From assembly GCA_003024985.2 (NCBI GenBank), contig PXIH01S0009765.1: a DNA stretch of 14,243 bases; one strand, given 5' to 3'. Under the pieces are notes generated by a model. It did not search any database and was not told the DNA's origin. It saw only the letters and a list, made by a program, of their open reading frames with translations. Source of the stretch: Euperipatoides rowelli (Eukaryota > Onychophora > Udeonychophora > Euonychophora > Peripatopsidae). The position numbers and the translations under genes are program-made. Numbering within the stretch: position 1 is the first letter of the stretch; the number at the start of each line of letters is the position of its first letter. This document shows positions 1 through 9,437 of this stretch, in pieces.

Positions 1-29
1 CAGACGCTGGGATCCAGAGTCCAGACGCT
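1..29. repeat. Short direct repeat at the window edge
   Basis: The word cagacgct occurs at 1-8 and again at 22-29, a 21-base period. The first copy touches the window start, so this may be the last unit and a half of a tandem repeat lying to the left. Only two copies are visible, so chance is not excluded. Confidence 0.35.
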
Positions 30-967
30 ATTTATTACTTCATTAGAATCATTACGTTATTGTTTAGAAAAATAGTCAACGAAAGTGTTGCCGTATAAAG
101 TTTTGAAGAAGAAAAAAAAGTAACGGAGAAAAAAGTTACTTTCTTAGCATCAATATAAAATTCATAAAATTTTGAGACAATTCTTGGGAAGTCAATTTTA
201 AGAAAAAAAAAAAAAACCTCCGGGAGGCTTTACTGTACTGTACGTTAGCTTATTACCATAACTTAATGCGATAATGAGAACAAATTAACTATTATTTCCA
301 AAGTTTTTAGTAATATTTCTTAAACATTCTTAGAGATTATATTTTTTTAATGCAAATAAAAACTGTTACTTGTGTTTGCTTTGATCTGCTTTTATAAAAA
401 CCACCGACTACAAATAAAAAAAATCAGGCTTTGAATTCTGATTGGTCTGTGAAGAAAACGGCTGTCTGGTCTGAAAACCACATACTAATATTACTGGAGC
501 CACGCAAGATTATAGATGTGCCGTCAGCATAGAGATTTATAATTGATACATATTGGCAATAAAAGTTGAATTTTGATGCATTTATGGACCGAATATAACA
601 AATTGATTAATTAAACAAGCATTTTTTTACAAAAATACACATAAATCAATGAAGTTGAAATAGGCATTGATAGACCACTTTAAAGCACAAAAGATAGCTT
701 TTGTTCACTGTTGAATAGCAGACGTGGCTAATATTTCACACGACTCTCTATAGTAACAATTTGCTTTGTGCATCTATTGTCTGAAAAATTTGTTTTACTA
801 TTTCATAATCATTTTAAATCAAATAATGGTCTCAAGTATCGCATACATTATTTCATTCAACAGTGCACTTTGTACAAGTCCTGTTAGCGCTGGATGTGAA
901 AAAAAGTTCTAAGTCCAATGCATGATCACTAAAGTTGTTTTAGCAGTCATAAATGCCATAACTGTTT
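30..967. other. AT-rich non-coding stretch
   Basis: No coding frame, RNA gene or recognisable transposon was seen here. Minor structures are an A14 run at 203-216 joined to a GC-rich palindrome at 217-227, and a 7-bp hairpin at 687-704 built on CAAAAG/CTTTTG with a four-base loop. Two copies of tggtctg lie near 443 and 467. Nothing suggests function. Confidence 0.6.
203..227. repeat. A14 run abutting palindrome cctccgggagg
   Basis: A run of 14 A is followed at once by a perfect 5-bp-arm palindrome (arms 217-221 and 223-227). On the minus strand this is a GC hairpin followed by a T run, the shape of a bacterial intrinsic terminator or of an RNA polymerase III stop. In this eukaryote-like context with no upstream gene, I read it as an A-tail relic or chance. 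Confidence 0.4.
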
Positions 968-1031
968 GAGTGCCCCCCTCCTGCCATTTTCTTCCTGAAT
1001 GAGTGCACCCCCCCCCTCCATTTTCTTCCTG
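968..1031. repeat. Two-copy tandem duplication, about 30 bp units
   Basis: Unit 1 (968-997) and unit 2 (1001-1031) both start gagtgc, run through a C-rich stretch with ctcc, and end cattttcttcctg. They differ mainly in C-run length. This is a local tandem duplication next to a slippage-prone C run. Confidence 0.75.
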
Positions 1032-1162
1032 CTCTTAATAATATGCTTTCTAAAGTTCCAAAAGATAAGAAATTTATTTAGAATGAAGTGAAGGGAGAAT
1101 GATGAACTGTTTGCTTCATGTCAATATTTCCTGCTCATTTATGAAGCAATGAAGTGTTACCA

Positions 1163-1189
1163 GGAGAATGCTGTCAGAGAGCATCCTCC
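1163..1189. repeat. 10-bp-arm hairpin
   Basis: The arms ggagaatgct (1163-1172) and agcatcctcc (1180-1189) are complementary apart from one A/C mismatch, with a seven-base loop. It is one of the more GC-containing hairpins in the first 2 kb. No RNA family was recognised. It may be the remnant of a mobile-element end. Confidence 0.5.
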
Positions 1190-1315
1190 AAATAAGGGCG
1201 CCACGTTTATTCCTCAGCCAAAGTTAGGTAAAGTGTACCATCATCAAACAAGAGCCCCATCTCCACACCTAAACCTTTTACTCATTCTGAAAGTAATCCA
1301 AGCTGTGCCCTGCAA

Positions 1316-1328
1316 CAGCGCCCTCTAG
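1316..1328 (-). promoter_or_regulatory. CTCF-like site (candidate)
   Basis: Read on the minus strand the word is CTAGAGGGCGCTG, which fits the core of the CTCF motif known from bilaterian animals (roughly CCANNAGRNGGCGC). The upstream CCA is replaced by AAA. A short motif match alone does not show binding, and similar GCGCCCTCTA words also occur in invertebrate transposon ends. Confidence 0.35.
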
Positions 1329-2644
1329 TTTTTACCTCATCCAAGGTTCAGGAGAGTGTTTCCATGAAACCCAAATAAGCGTGTTATTTTGAAAAACAGT
1401 AATTTAAATAATTCTGAGTTTAGCCGAACAAATGCACCTGGGCATTTTGCAGTGCATTGTGGTAAATATAAGGTTCACCAGGATGGCACCGATCAATGGC
1501 AACATCGCCCACCCCCTTGAATAATTGTATATGCACACTGGATCGGCATTCTACAATATTTATCTGATTTTGTCACTCGTCATTGCCGCTGATATAATTT
1601 GTAGAACACAGAATTCACCTGTATTTAACTAAGATAGTGGGATATTCATCCTGAGGGGTGCTGTTCCATATCCCTTAACCCACACATCCCAACCTACAGT
1701 ATAAGTAACCTCTATTATTGATTTAAGTTTACAACATCTTAGTTCAAAGTTCTAGATAAATTTTAAAACAATGAATATTTAGAATGAATCTGGATGTGAG
1801 TTCTGAAAATAATTCACATAAAAAATGATATATATGAAAATTGCCAGTAATTATCTGATAATGTCCACTATTACATTTACATACTGTAGATTTTCAGAAT
1901 TTTCTTTTTCAATTTAGTTCATGAATCCAAGTTTGGATTAAGAAACTTTTAATAATAAATCTTTCTATTATGTTTTATATGTATGTAGAATCTTATTATT
2001 ATCGAATGAAACATATGATGAGCCAATATTTCATGAATGGGAGAATCAAATTAACAATTTGATGTTCATGTGTCCTGAAAAGCAGAATGCTCACACAATC
2101 TGACATTGGTCTTATATACCACCCATGGAAGATATTTTAACTCCTACTAACATGGACAAATAGCCATAGTTCAACACAGTATCGAAATTTCTCAGATTAG
2201 AATTATGTTATTAGAGAATTTATTAAAATGACTTATAGTTGTCATTAAATAATTCATTTTATTTAGTTCACTATACAATAATTTCATTGGAGAACTTATT
2301 TTGTTGCAATATCTATATCTTGTTTTAAAATATTGTAAATAGTTTGAAATTAAAACAGATTTTTAGTTTACTTTGAAATTATATTGAACTTTTGTTTGTA
2401 CTGAGATATCTAAAGATTACATTAAATCTTAAAAATCCAGGTAATTAAAAATGATTATTGATGTCTTCCATGGAGGTAAATTTGAAATTTAAGAATTCCC
2501 TAAGCACAAATATAAAATTACCTATCAGGAAGAAAAGAAACAATTGATTGGATTTGTCTATAAGACATTACTCAAACTTATCAATAACTATTATGTGATA
2601 AACTAAATAAAATGACACAACTCTAGTTATTTTAGGATTACTCA

Positions 2645-2972
2645 CAGTGTTCTCTCCAGAACATTCTGGACGGGGACGCCATCCAGCTGGTTTTAATGAC
2701 CACCCAGCTAATTAATCTTGTGAATTGACTTGGGGGAAATAATGAGCAGGAATGTAACAGTAATTTACGACATTTGTAGTGATGAAAAATCGAACCAGAC
2801 TCCCAAGACCAGCTTTGATTTCTTGTGTTACAAGCCAATCACGAGCGCTTAAGATATTTACTCTGATACCACTAAATTCTGTGTGAGAAACAACACAATA
2901 ATCAAGATTTTTTTGTAAACCCGGGTATTGCTTTATTCCACCTGGCTCGTAAAAATTTCTGGGGAGAACACT
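2645..2972. mobile_element. Probable hAT-like MITE, non-autonomous
   Basis: The left end CAGTGTTCTCTCCAGAA (2645-2661) is an inverted copy of the right end TTCTGGGGAGAACACT (2957-2972), with 15 of 16 bases matching. Both termini are backed by a similar subterminal word related to AGCTGGGTGG (left, minus strand near 2675-2711) and AGCCAGGTGG (right, minus strand near 2938-2947). The left arm also holds the hairpin CCAGAA-CA-TTCTGG (2656-2669) and an AGCTGG/CCAGCT hairpin. Ends starting CAGTG fit hAT-type elements. No 8-bp target duplication is visible, and the last G of the right end appears mutated to A. The interior encodes no transposase. The 66-codon minus-strand frame at 2638-2838 straddles the left end and is not taken as a gene. 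The superfamily call is an inference. Confidence 0.65.
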
Positions 2973-2974
2973 AT

Positions 2975-3790
2975 CCCATTACCTTTGTTCAATTCTATAA
3001 TTAAATCAATAAAATCAACTGTTTACTTCCATTGTTTGTATCTGGTGAATTCATAACCTCGGTATTAATACTAATTAAAAAATGACAATACAGTATTGTA
3101 CAGTTTAATATTACTAAATTTTACAATAAATTTTGATTAAAATGTAACTAATTTCTTGCCAATCCCAAATTACTCTTATTAGTCTAGCTCCCTGTGAACT
3201 TGACTATCTTGATGTCAATAGCCTGGAGTAATACAAGCTAAGAAAAACATGCTATATATGTCCCAAGTTTTAATTGACATGTTGGATAAACAGAACCTAA
3301 TCTTAAAATTAACAGCTCTTTGAGCATCAAACATTAATTTTAATATTCACAATCATTAAATACAGATCCTTCATGCAATTTCATTAATTGACTATAAATT
3401 TTTGTAATATTTATTATGAAAGTAGGCTATCTTTATTCAAACTTGGAATCCTGAATTAAATCTATTAAAATATTTAAAATTCTTTGTAGTTAATTTAGTC
3501 TTCTTCCTGCACTTATTATCTTGTGAAATAATTTAATAAATGAGATTACATGTATTGTAGGCTACCCTTATTTTCTACAATGTCTGTCTGTTCACATTAT
3601 CTGTATAATGTCATACTATTAAATTATTTTTAAATTGTTTAGAACTACAAAAATACAAATAATCGTTTTTAAATCTGCCCTGCTCTATATTAATTAATCA
3701 ATCAAGTAAAAATTAAAATTGCCACATCTTCTCATCTAAAGCATAATGGAATCATTTATTAAAATAATTATTCTATTTGGATTATGGGAA
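2975..3790. other. AT-rich non-coding stretch
   Basis: No gene or element was recognised. A 7-bp-arm palindrome (ACAATAC-A-GTATTGT, near 3087-3101) is the only clean structure. Base use is like that of unselected AT-rich intergenic DNA. Confidence 0.6.
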
Positions 3791-3804
3791 GGGGGGGGGG
3801 GGGG
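3791..3804 (+). repeat. G14 homopolymer run
   Basis: Fourteen consecutive G lie in otherwise AT-rich DNA, flanked by ggaa and aagg. G runs of this length are rare, mutable and prone to sequencing error, so the exact length should be treated as approximate. Confidence 0.9.
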
Positions 3805-4022
3805 AAGGCAAATTTAGTTTTTTTCAGTTAATGGTGGCAAAAATACTTTTACTTAGAAATAGTCATTTGGAAATAAAAATTTTCTTATGGATAAATGAGA
3901 AGTTGGATGACCAGTGATCTCTGGGTATAAAATAAGTTTTAAAAATGAATTATATCTAGGATTGAATGGAACAAAACTGTTTATAGGGGTAAATGAATAA
4001 TTATCAGAAAACATGGATGTAA

Positions 4023-4033
4023 AGCGCCATCTA
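4023..4033 (-). promoter_or_regulatory. CTCF-like site (candidate)
   Basis: On the minus strand this reads TAGATGGCGCT, within CATAGATGGCGCTTTAC, which matches the YAGRTGGCGC part of the CTCF core. The expected upstream CCA is not intact. It has the same orientation as the similar words at 1316 and 4742. Confidence 0.3.
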
Positions 4034-4097
4034 TGGATAAAAATGAAAAAGTACATTTCAAATGAATAATACTTCATGCTGCTAAATCTGAGAAATA

Positions 4098-4133
4098 TTA
4101 TTTTTATTTATTATTATTATTATTATTTATTTT
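4098..4133. repeat. (TTA)n microsatellite
   Basis: An imperfect tract of TTA/TTTA units includes about five perfect TTA repeats in a row. It is simple-sequence DNA with no sign of a surrounding gene. Confidence 0.9.
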
Positions 4134-5469
4134 CCTAAAGAAACCATATCTAATGGGTAACTAAGGAGGGTATTGGAGAGGTTAATAATTATTTTTCTAG
4201 AGGGAGGGGATGAATTAGGAGAAGCAGTTTTTTTTTAAACCTCACCTATATTTTATTATAGTGACAGTGCACCTTCACATATCTATGTTATTTTTAATTA
4301 TTTTAAGCTGTTGATAACTTGAACTATTTTCTCATATTAAATAACATGTGACTGTAATTATGTCATCAGACAATGTCACATGACTAAATTTTGCATAGAA
4401 TAGCCATTCTGGTCTAAATTCTTTTCTTTAAATTTTTTCCCCAGGAATTGGATGTAAGAAAATCATAAATTTTTGATAACCATACAAATATTTGATAATT
4501 AGCTAAGCTATACTCTCCAACTTATTTGCCCAAATTCAGTAAGAGATGGCATTGGAAAACATTTCAAATCTCAAAGCTCTTTCCACCTTCATTAAATACC
4601 ACAATTTGAACTGTGTGTTTCATTCTAATATCTCATTTACTCACTCATTGAAGTACAGAACTTAGGTCTAAGTAAGAGTAATAATAAAAAGGTGGTTTTA
4701 TTGTATCACTCTGCCATGCACAGTAATCTAAAAGGGGAGGTGGCGCCTCCTAGCAACTGAAAGAATTTAAATAAAAAATATAAATATTTAGGGATGGGGG
4801 GACTTATTCTTAGCTTAGATTGTTAACTTATATGTTCTGCAAAATTCCTGTTTGAGTGTAATCATTTATTCATATGATTCTTTTGATGACATAATTGTAA
4901 TACAATTTGTTATGCAATATGAGAAAATAGTACCAATTATTACTTTAAATAACCATTTTATAAAACCAATAATTAAAAATGTTTTATTACATTCAGTTAA
5001 TATAAAAAAATCTAAAATGACTGTGAGGATGGGCTGTCTGTTCCCTTATAAGATTTTTTTTAAAGTATGTATATATTCTTAAAAAATGAACTATAATTAT
5101 TTTATTATTTTTATTTAATTGCTTATTAATTTTTTCTTTCTTTCTTTTTCATTGACTCCTGTGGATGTTTTTAGTGTAAGTATTTTAATTTTTTTCCCTC
5201 TTATTACATTAATCAATATTTTAATTTGTCTTGTTCGATTTACCCACTGTTGTTTTTTTAGAAAGGTATATATGACTATAGTCTAACTTAGCTAAAATAT
5301 TTGCTATCTCTTTATAAAGCAAAGTCTAATCATAGTACTATAATATATGTATTTGCAATCTTTATAAAAATTAGTTTATATTTTTGTCATTTATAACACC
5401 CAAGGAAACAGAATAAATAGCATATATTTCGGCATCTCCTTTTGTCCATAGTCTCATTATATTAGCCCT
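4134..5469. other. AT-rich non-coding stretch
   Basis: No gene was recognised. The 76-codon plus-strand frame at 4852-5082 has the Ile/Asn/Lys/Phe-heavy composition expected from random AT-rich DNA and no motif. The only GC-rich island is the CTCF-like word at 4742-4753 and its flanks. Confidence 0.6.
4742..4753 (-). promoter_or_regulatory. CTCF-like site (candidate)
   Basis: The minus strand reads CTAGGAGGCGCC, preceded by AGTTG. It fits the CNAGRNGGCGC core of the CTCF motif, though the last base is C rather than T. This is the third such word in 3.4 kb, and all three point the same way. Confidence 0.3.
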
Positions 5470-6690
5470 AATGATTCACTTCCTCTCTTTGTAAGCTTCT
5501 CCAACCTTTTATAAACTGTATATACACCATCCAACTCCTTACCCTCCCTTATAAATCTCCAGATACACTCATCACCTCTTTCTCTCTCACCTCACTCTTC
5601 AATCACTTTTTTCTGCACCTACTAACTTTCTATAATGTAAAGAATCTTCAGGTTTTCTATTTTCTCCTCATATCTATTTGCCATACAATTTGTCTTTAAA
5701 TCCATGCCTTCAGTGAAACAACTTGCCTCCTTTGTCATTTGTTATAGATTTACAGTACCTCCTTTTATTTTTTTACATTATATATCTTTAAGATTGATTT
5801 CCCTTCCATTTCTTTCCTCTACATTGTCATTCTCTCTTCTTGCACCAATCCAACATTTTCCTGACCTATTTATCAATTCCCACATCCACCACTTTTCATA
5901 TTTTCACTCTGTAAAGTGTGATGTGCTTTTATTATTTCTTTGAGCACAACTAGCACCATCTTTATCACTCTTTGTAATTATCTGGACTTTGTGATTTCAA
6001 ATGCTATCCTTAAATAATTTCTTATACTTTATTTATCTCTAGTAACTACATTATCTAAAGTGTTTCAACTTACTCTTTATTTATCTTTTTTTCATATGTA
6101 CTCCAATTCATATCTCCTCCTCCCACTTTCATCTGCATACTTTTCTCCTTATTATGTATTCTTTCCAACTTTCTTCTAATATAACCATATATTGCCGTAA
6201 ATTACTCCCGCACTGCCACTCCTGTTTATGACACTCTTGAACCTCTTACTTGCTTTAATTCATACTTACTTCTCTTTTGGTACTTCTCTATTCCGTTTTG
6301 CTTAGTTAATGACCCTACTCTCCCATTTCTTTAGTATATCCTATCCTTAAAATATTCACATTTAATCTCTGCCATTTTTTTCTCCTAATTCCCATTATCT
6401 ATTCTCTTTTCCAATCCAGTTTTCTTAATAAATTGCCTCATATTTTCTTCCCAATTTATTGCATACATCTATTAGCTCCTGCATTACTTCCAGCTCTCTG
6501 ACAATTACTTTACATCATCCACAAACAATAACCCTGGTACATGAATTCTCTTTCTTCCCAATCTTCTCTTTTCCCTAATTCTTGTAGCTCCCATCAAATT
6601 AACCAACGACAATGTGTACTGTATTAAAAATAATGGCCATCCTCTTAACCCAATCCCTTCTCTCTCACTATATCGCATATTTCATTTCTT
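5470..6690 (-). pseudogene. Decayed reverse transcriptase of a LINE-like element, purine-rich coding strand
   Basis: The plus strand is strongly pyrimidine-rich over about 1.2 kb. Read on the minus strand, a 58-codon open frame (6508-6681) contains GIGLRGWPL (6631-6657), a damaged RT motif B (family form GxRQGCPLSP). Thirty codons later in the same frame comes VPGLLFVDD (6514-6540), the catalytic (F/Y)xDD box of motif C. After a frameshift, a 29-codon frame (6428-6514) reads VRELEVMQELIDVCNKLGRK, fitting the helix after motif C seen in LINE polymerases. Further on, IRRKLERI and MQMKVGG (6121-6180) resemble the C-terminal RKLExxQxKVGR region of some invertebrate LINE proteins. Many stops and frame changes show it is dead. 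The 5' part (fingers, motif A, endonuclease) is missing past about 6690, as expected for 5' truncation. Segment 5470-6000 is assigned mainly by its base bias. The exact clade is not resolved, and the boundaries are approximate. Confidence 0.7.
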
Positions 6691-7298
6691 CCTCTGATAT
6701 ATTATACATTAGGGCTTGGCCATGTCAGACTTTTGACATCACGATACACCGTCAACCTTACACAGAGATTCACAATGTATTATGATGTTGGCCGATTGTA
6801 AAGTGACAATGGCACGAAGGATCATAATTATCTTTTTTTATATCCATTGTTAGTTCATTTTGCTATTGGATAGCTGTGAAAACAGGGCGTTCATCATGTG
6901 ATCATAGTTGTGGAGTATATACTTATTTTTGCTTAATTTAATAACCAGCCACTTCCAAAAAAATATGAATGATTTATATTTTTTTCTTCTATATTTGGAG
7001 TTCGGACTTGGAATTATATAGAGGGCACCACAAGCTATTAAAAGTGCCTATTGATTTTGGAAAAATTAAATTTTAATTTGAAAAATCATCACATCATTGT
7101 TAGTGTATAACTATATCAAATTTATTTCAAATGAAAATTGGCCAATTAGGCATTTCTATAAACAGTTTGATATCGAGAAGTTCTTATATTAATCGTTATC
7201 ATTCATTGAACAACATGCTAAAAATATTCATACCACTTCCTTTCATATTGTAGGCTAAAAATCAAAATTTACACTATAGATTTATTAATAAAACTTAC
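6691..7298. other. Non-coding stretch
   Basis: No coding frame was supported. The part near 6710-6920 is less AT-rich than its flanks and includes small inverted repeats (TGTCA/TGACA near 6723-6738, and ATCATGTGAT near 6893). It may be a further old repeat, but I do not recognise it. Confidence 0.5.
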
Positions 7299-7537
7299 CT
7301 CGATTATTCGTATAAAGCTGGACGTAAACGCCACACTGTCGACTTCTGTACATGTAGAGCCAAATGACGATTTGAAGTTTTAATGCTGAGAACTCCTTAT
7401 TCGTGACTCATGATGTGATATGATTTTATGAATGCAGCATCATAAAAGTAGACCATAGATTGTTGAGACAGCCTAGATGATTTAGTACAACATTTGATAA
7501 TTTCAGAAAGTTTCTCATTGTTAGAATTTAGCAATAT
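7299..7537 (-). other. Candidate exon or exon relic ending at a splice donor
   Basis: On the minus strand the sequence ends in ATCGAG followed by GTAAGT (donor GT at 7297-7298), a near-consensus eukaryotic 5' splice site. Upstream, a frame is open for 46 codons (7400-7537) and includes KLSEIIK and QQSMVYFYDAAFIKSYH. A second frame is open for about 36 codons (about 7300-7408) and includes KLQIVIWLYMYRSRQ just before the donor. The two frames would need a frameshift to join. The second segment is clearly less AT-rich than its flanks. It could be a non-coding first exon, a decayed coding exon, or part of an unrecognised mobile element. No acceptor or partner exon was identified and no protein family was recognised. 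Confidence 0.3.
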
Positions 7538-8364
7538 TTATAAAAAAAAACAACAAAGTTATGTTGTATTACAAGAATATACAAAAATCTAAAGTGACTG
7601 GAATGTTTTGTAACATTGTGAGTTTTTTTTTCTTTTAATTTTAGTCTTTATTTTTTAATTAATTATGTAGTAAAAGCTAACTTAGATTAACTTGATCAAT
7701 AAATCAAAATCTAAGATTATATAGATTAACGGCTATGGATTTAGGCGTCAAAGAATCAGCGATGTTGATGGACATCGTGTTTGGTGATTATTCATCAAAT
7801 CGAACATTATAAAACCTGTGCGGCGATGCACATTTTATATTGTTTTTGTTTTTTTACAATGTATTGAAACATTGCCCAGCCCGACTGTACATATTCATTT
7901 TCTTTATATATTCCAATAATCTCACCTTTGTCTTCTCCATCCTCTTTTCTCTTCTTACTTGCTCACAGATTAATCACGTCTTAAATACACGTCAGCCAAG
8001 AAGTTCAATACAGAAAAAAATCAAATATCAATAAACTAATTCACATTGTTTGTTATAGCAAATTACTTAACTATTTTTTTTTATGCATTGAATTTGTAAT
8101 GATGTATTATAAAAAGATTATTCTTGTTACTTATGCAATTTATTATATCATTAACAAACATATTGTTTTCTTAATGTAGCTGGACAACCTTAATCTTGTT
8201 TGCAATGGACACAAATTAATTATTGTTAAATAGACCATGTTAAGTGGTCGATGTGTAGTGCACATTATCTTATTGTTCTCTGGATTAGTCATTAATGTAT
8301 CTCTTTATCATAAAAAAAAGTTAAAAAACAAAACAATAGTCTAGCAGCACATACAGCACTAGTC
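7538..8364. other. AT-rich non-coding stretch
   Basis: No gene was supported. A less AT-rich island at about 7735-7835 contains an open frame from an ATG at 7735 (25 codons, MDLGVKESAM and onward) and a CGATG/CATCG hairpin near 7760. It is too short and motif-free to call. The 64-codon plus frame at 7840-8034 has no recognisable feature. Confidence 0.5.
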
Positions 8365-8467
8365 TAAGGCAGGCATCACACAGGATGGTGAATGGGCTTT
8401 GCATAGAAAATACGATGTGGAATTTAAATGTCACACAGAATGATTGTGTTAGCATTGCGATGGAATT

Positions 8468-8507
8468 ATATATATATACACACACACACACAGTATATAC
8501 AGTATAT
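8468..8507. repeat. (TA)n(CA)n microsatellite
   Basis: A run of TA units passes into about nine CA units and ends in two tandem copies of agtatat-type sequence. It lies inside the Harbinger-like element and could vary between individuals. Confidence 0.9.
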
Positions 8508-9150
8508 CTCTGTTTATTTTTTATTTCAAATCTGCTAAATAATTACTATTTATTTTATTATAAAATATCAAATACTCTTAGCTGAAATAAAATATGAATT
8601 ATTTTCTCTTACGTTAATATTATACAATAAAACATAAAAGAATGACAAAAGTAAATACATCTTAAACATTTAATTATAGCCCAAAATGAATGATCCAAGT
8701 TCAAGAGAAATAAGTCCGGAGGGACAATGTATAGGCCTACTTTAAGTATAAAAGCTAATAAAGGATGAACTTGCATACCTTAAAATCAATATTGTCGATG
8801 ATCTGTTAATTCGTCTGGCAAGATTAAATCCTTTTTACCTGATTAGTGAGAAACAGTTTTGGATTTGTTGAAATACGAAAGCAATTATTCATTTCAAGAA
8901 AGCGCACTCGCAAGGATCTTTCATCTACTGTAGTTGTTTTTTTAGTATTGGCAACAGGAGATAGCTTGAGTTCTCGACTACTGCCATTCTTTTTCTTTTC
9001 TTTTTTTAAATTAATTGATCAAATTCAAGCATTGCTTTTGGTTTTTCTTATTTTAGAACTTTTAGTCTGATAACACAACTATTTCCATTATGAAAGCAAG
9101 ATGTCAGACCTGAAATAGAAACATCCTAATGGCATGAAACTTGCGGTGTA

Positions 9151-9350
9151 TATGGCACATCCCATGGAAAACAATGTGCTTTATATAAAATTGCGTAGAT
9201 TCTAGTGCAAGCGGCCGCAAGTCCACGCAACAATTTTTAAAGCAAGCTCTATATTTTTTCACCGCAAGTCTGCTGCAAATGACGGCCAAACTAACGCAAA
9301 TTTCTATTTGGCGCATCCCATTAAAAACTATGTGCTTTATAAAAATTGTG
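9151..9350. repeat. Internal direct repeat of the Harbinger-like element
   Basis: Copy A (9151-9195) and copy B (9305-9350) both read GGC-CATCCCAT, then AAAACAATGTGCTTTAT or a close variant, then AAAATTG. By eye they are about 85% identical. The word ccgcaagt also occurs twice between them. Because the copies share a frame, the 88-codon minus-strand frame at 9104-9370 shows a repeated peptide (KHIVFNGM and KHIVFHGM). That is best read as a by-product of the DNA repeat rather than a protein. Confidence 0.75.
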
Positions 9351-9437
9351 ACACCGTTACGCCAACGCAATTTCCTGTGTGACGCCGGCCTAATCAGAGT
9401 TGGTTATAAAAATAAATGCTTTCAGGTTAATTTAAAG

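Larger units (their letters stand above)
1032..2644. other. AT-rich non-coding stretch with a slightly GC-richer core
   Basis: Bases around 1140-1550 are less AT-rich than their surroundings and may be an old unrecognised repeat. They contain the hairpin at 1163-1189 and the CTCF-like word at 1316-1328. From about 1560 to 2640 I saw no coding frame, inverted repeat or element end that I could support. Confidence 0.55.
8365..9393. mobile_element. Harbinger-like non-autonomous DNA transposon
   Basis: The left end GGCAGGCATCACACAGGA (8368-8385) and the right end TCCTGTGTGACGCCGGCC (9373-9390) are inverted copies, with 16 of 18 bases identical. The two differences are C/A and G/A, and the second is the usual direction of CpG decay. 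The trinucleotide TAA flanks both ends directly (8365-8367 and 9391-9393), matching the 3-bp TWA target duplication of PIF/Harbinger elements, whose inverted repeats commonly start with GG. The 1,023-bp body encodes no transposase, so it would depend on a partner. It contains a TA/CA microsatellite and, near the right end, a GC-richer part with an internal 45-bp direct repeat and a NotI-type GCGGCCGC. The AT-rich middle may be a nested insertion. The superfamily is inferred from the TIR and TSD only. Confidence 0.72.

Noticed and set aside
217-227. Intrinsic terminator on the minus strand
   Set aside because: No gene precedes it and the context is eukaryotic, so a bacterial-style terminator is not expected.
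3853-4077. 74-codon minus-strand frame
   Set aside because: Biased AT-driven composition; it contains the CTCF-like word in passing and shows no domain.
4852-5082. 76-codon plus-strand frame
   Set aside because: Composition is as expected from random AT-rich DNA. It has no motif, no splice context and no conserved-looking segment.
5704-5943. 79-codon plus-strand frame rich in Ser, Phe and Leu
   Set aside because: It is the antisense shadow of the purine-rich reverse-transcriptase relic on the minus strand.
7735-7832. Short gene starting at the ATG at 7735
   Set aside because: Only 25 codons, with no motif and no downstream exon evidence. The locally higher GC is the only support.
8846-9070. 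74-codon plus-strand frame
   Set aside because: It lies inside the non-autonomous transposon, with a hydrophobic tail from T-rich DNA and no recognisable domain.
9104-9370. 88-codon minus-strand open frame
   Set aside because: It lies inside the Harbinger-like element, and its repeated peptide comes from the DNA direct repeat. No family features and no start context support it.
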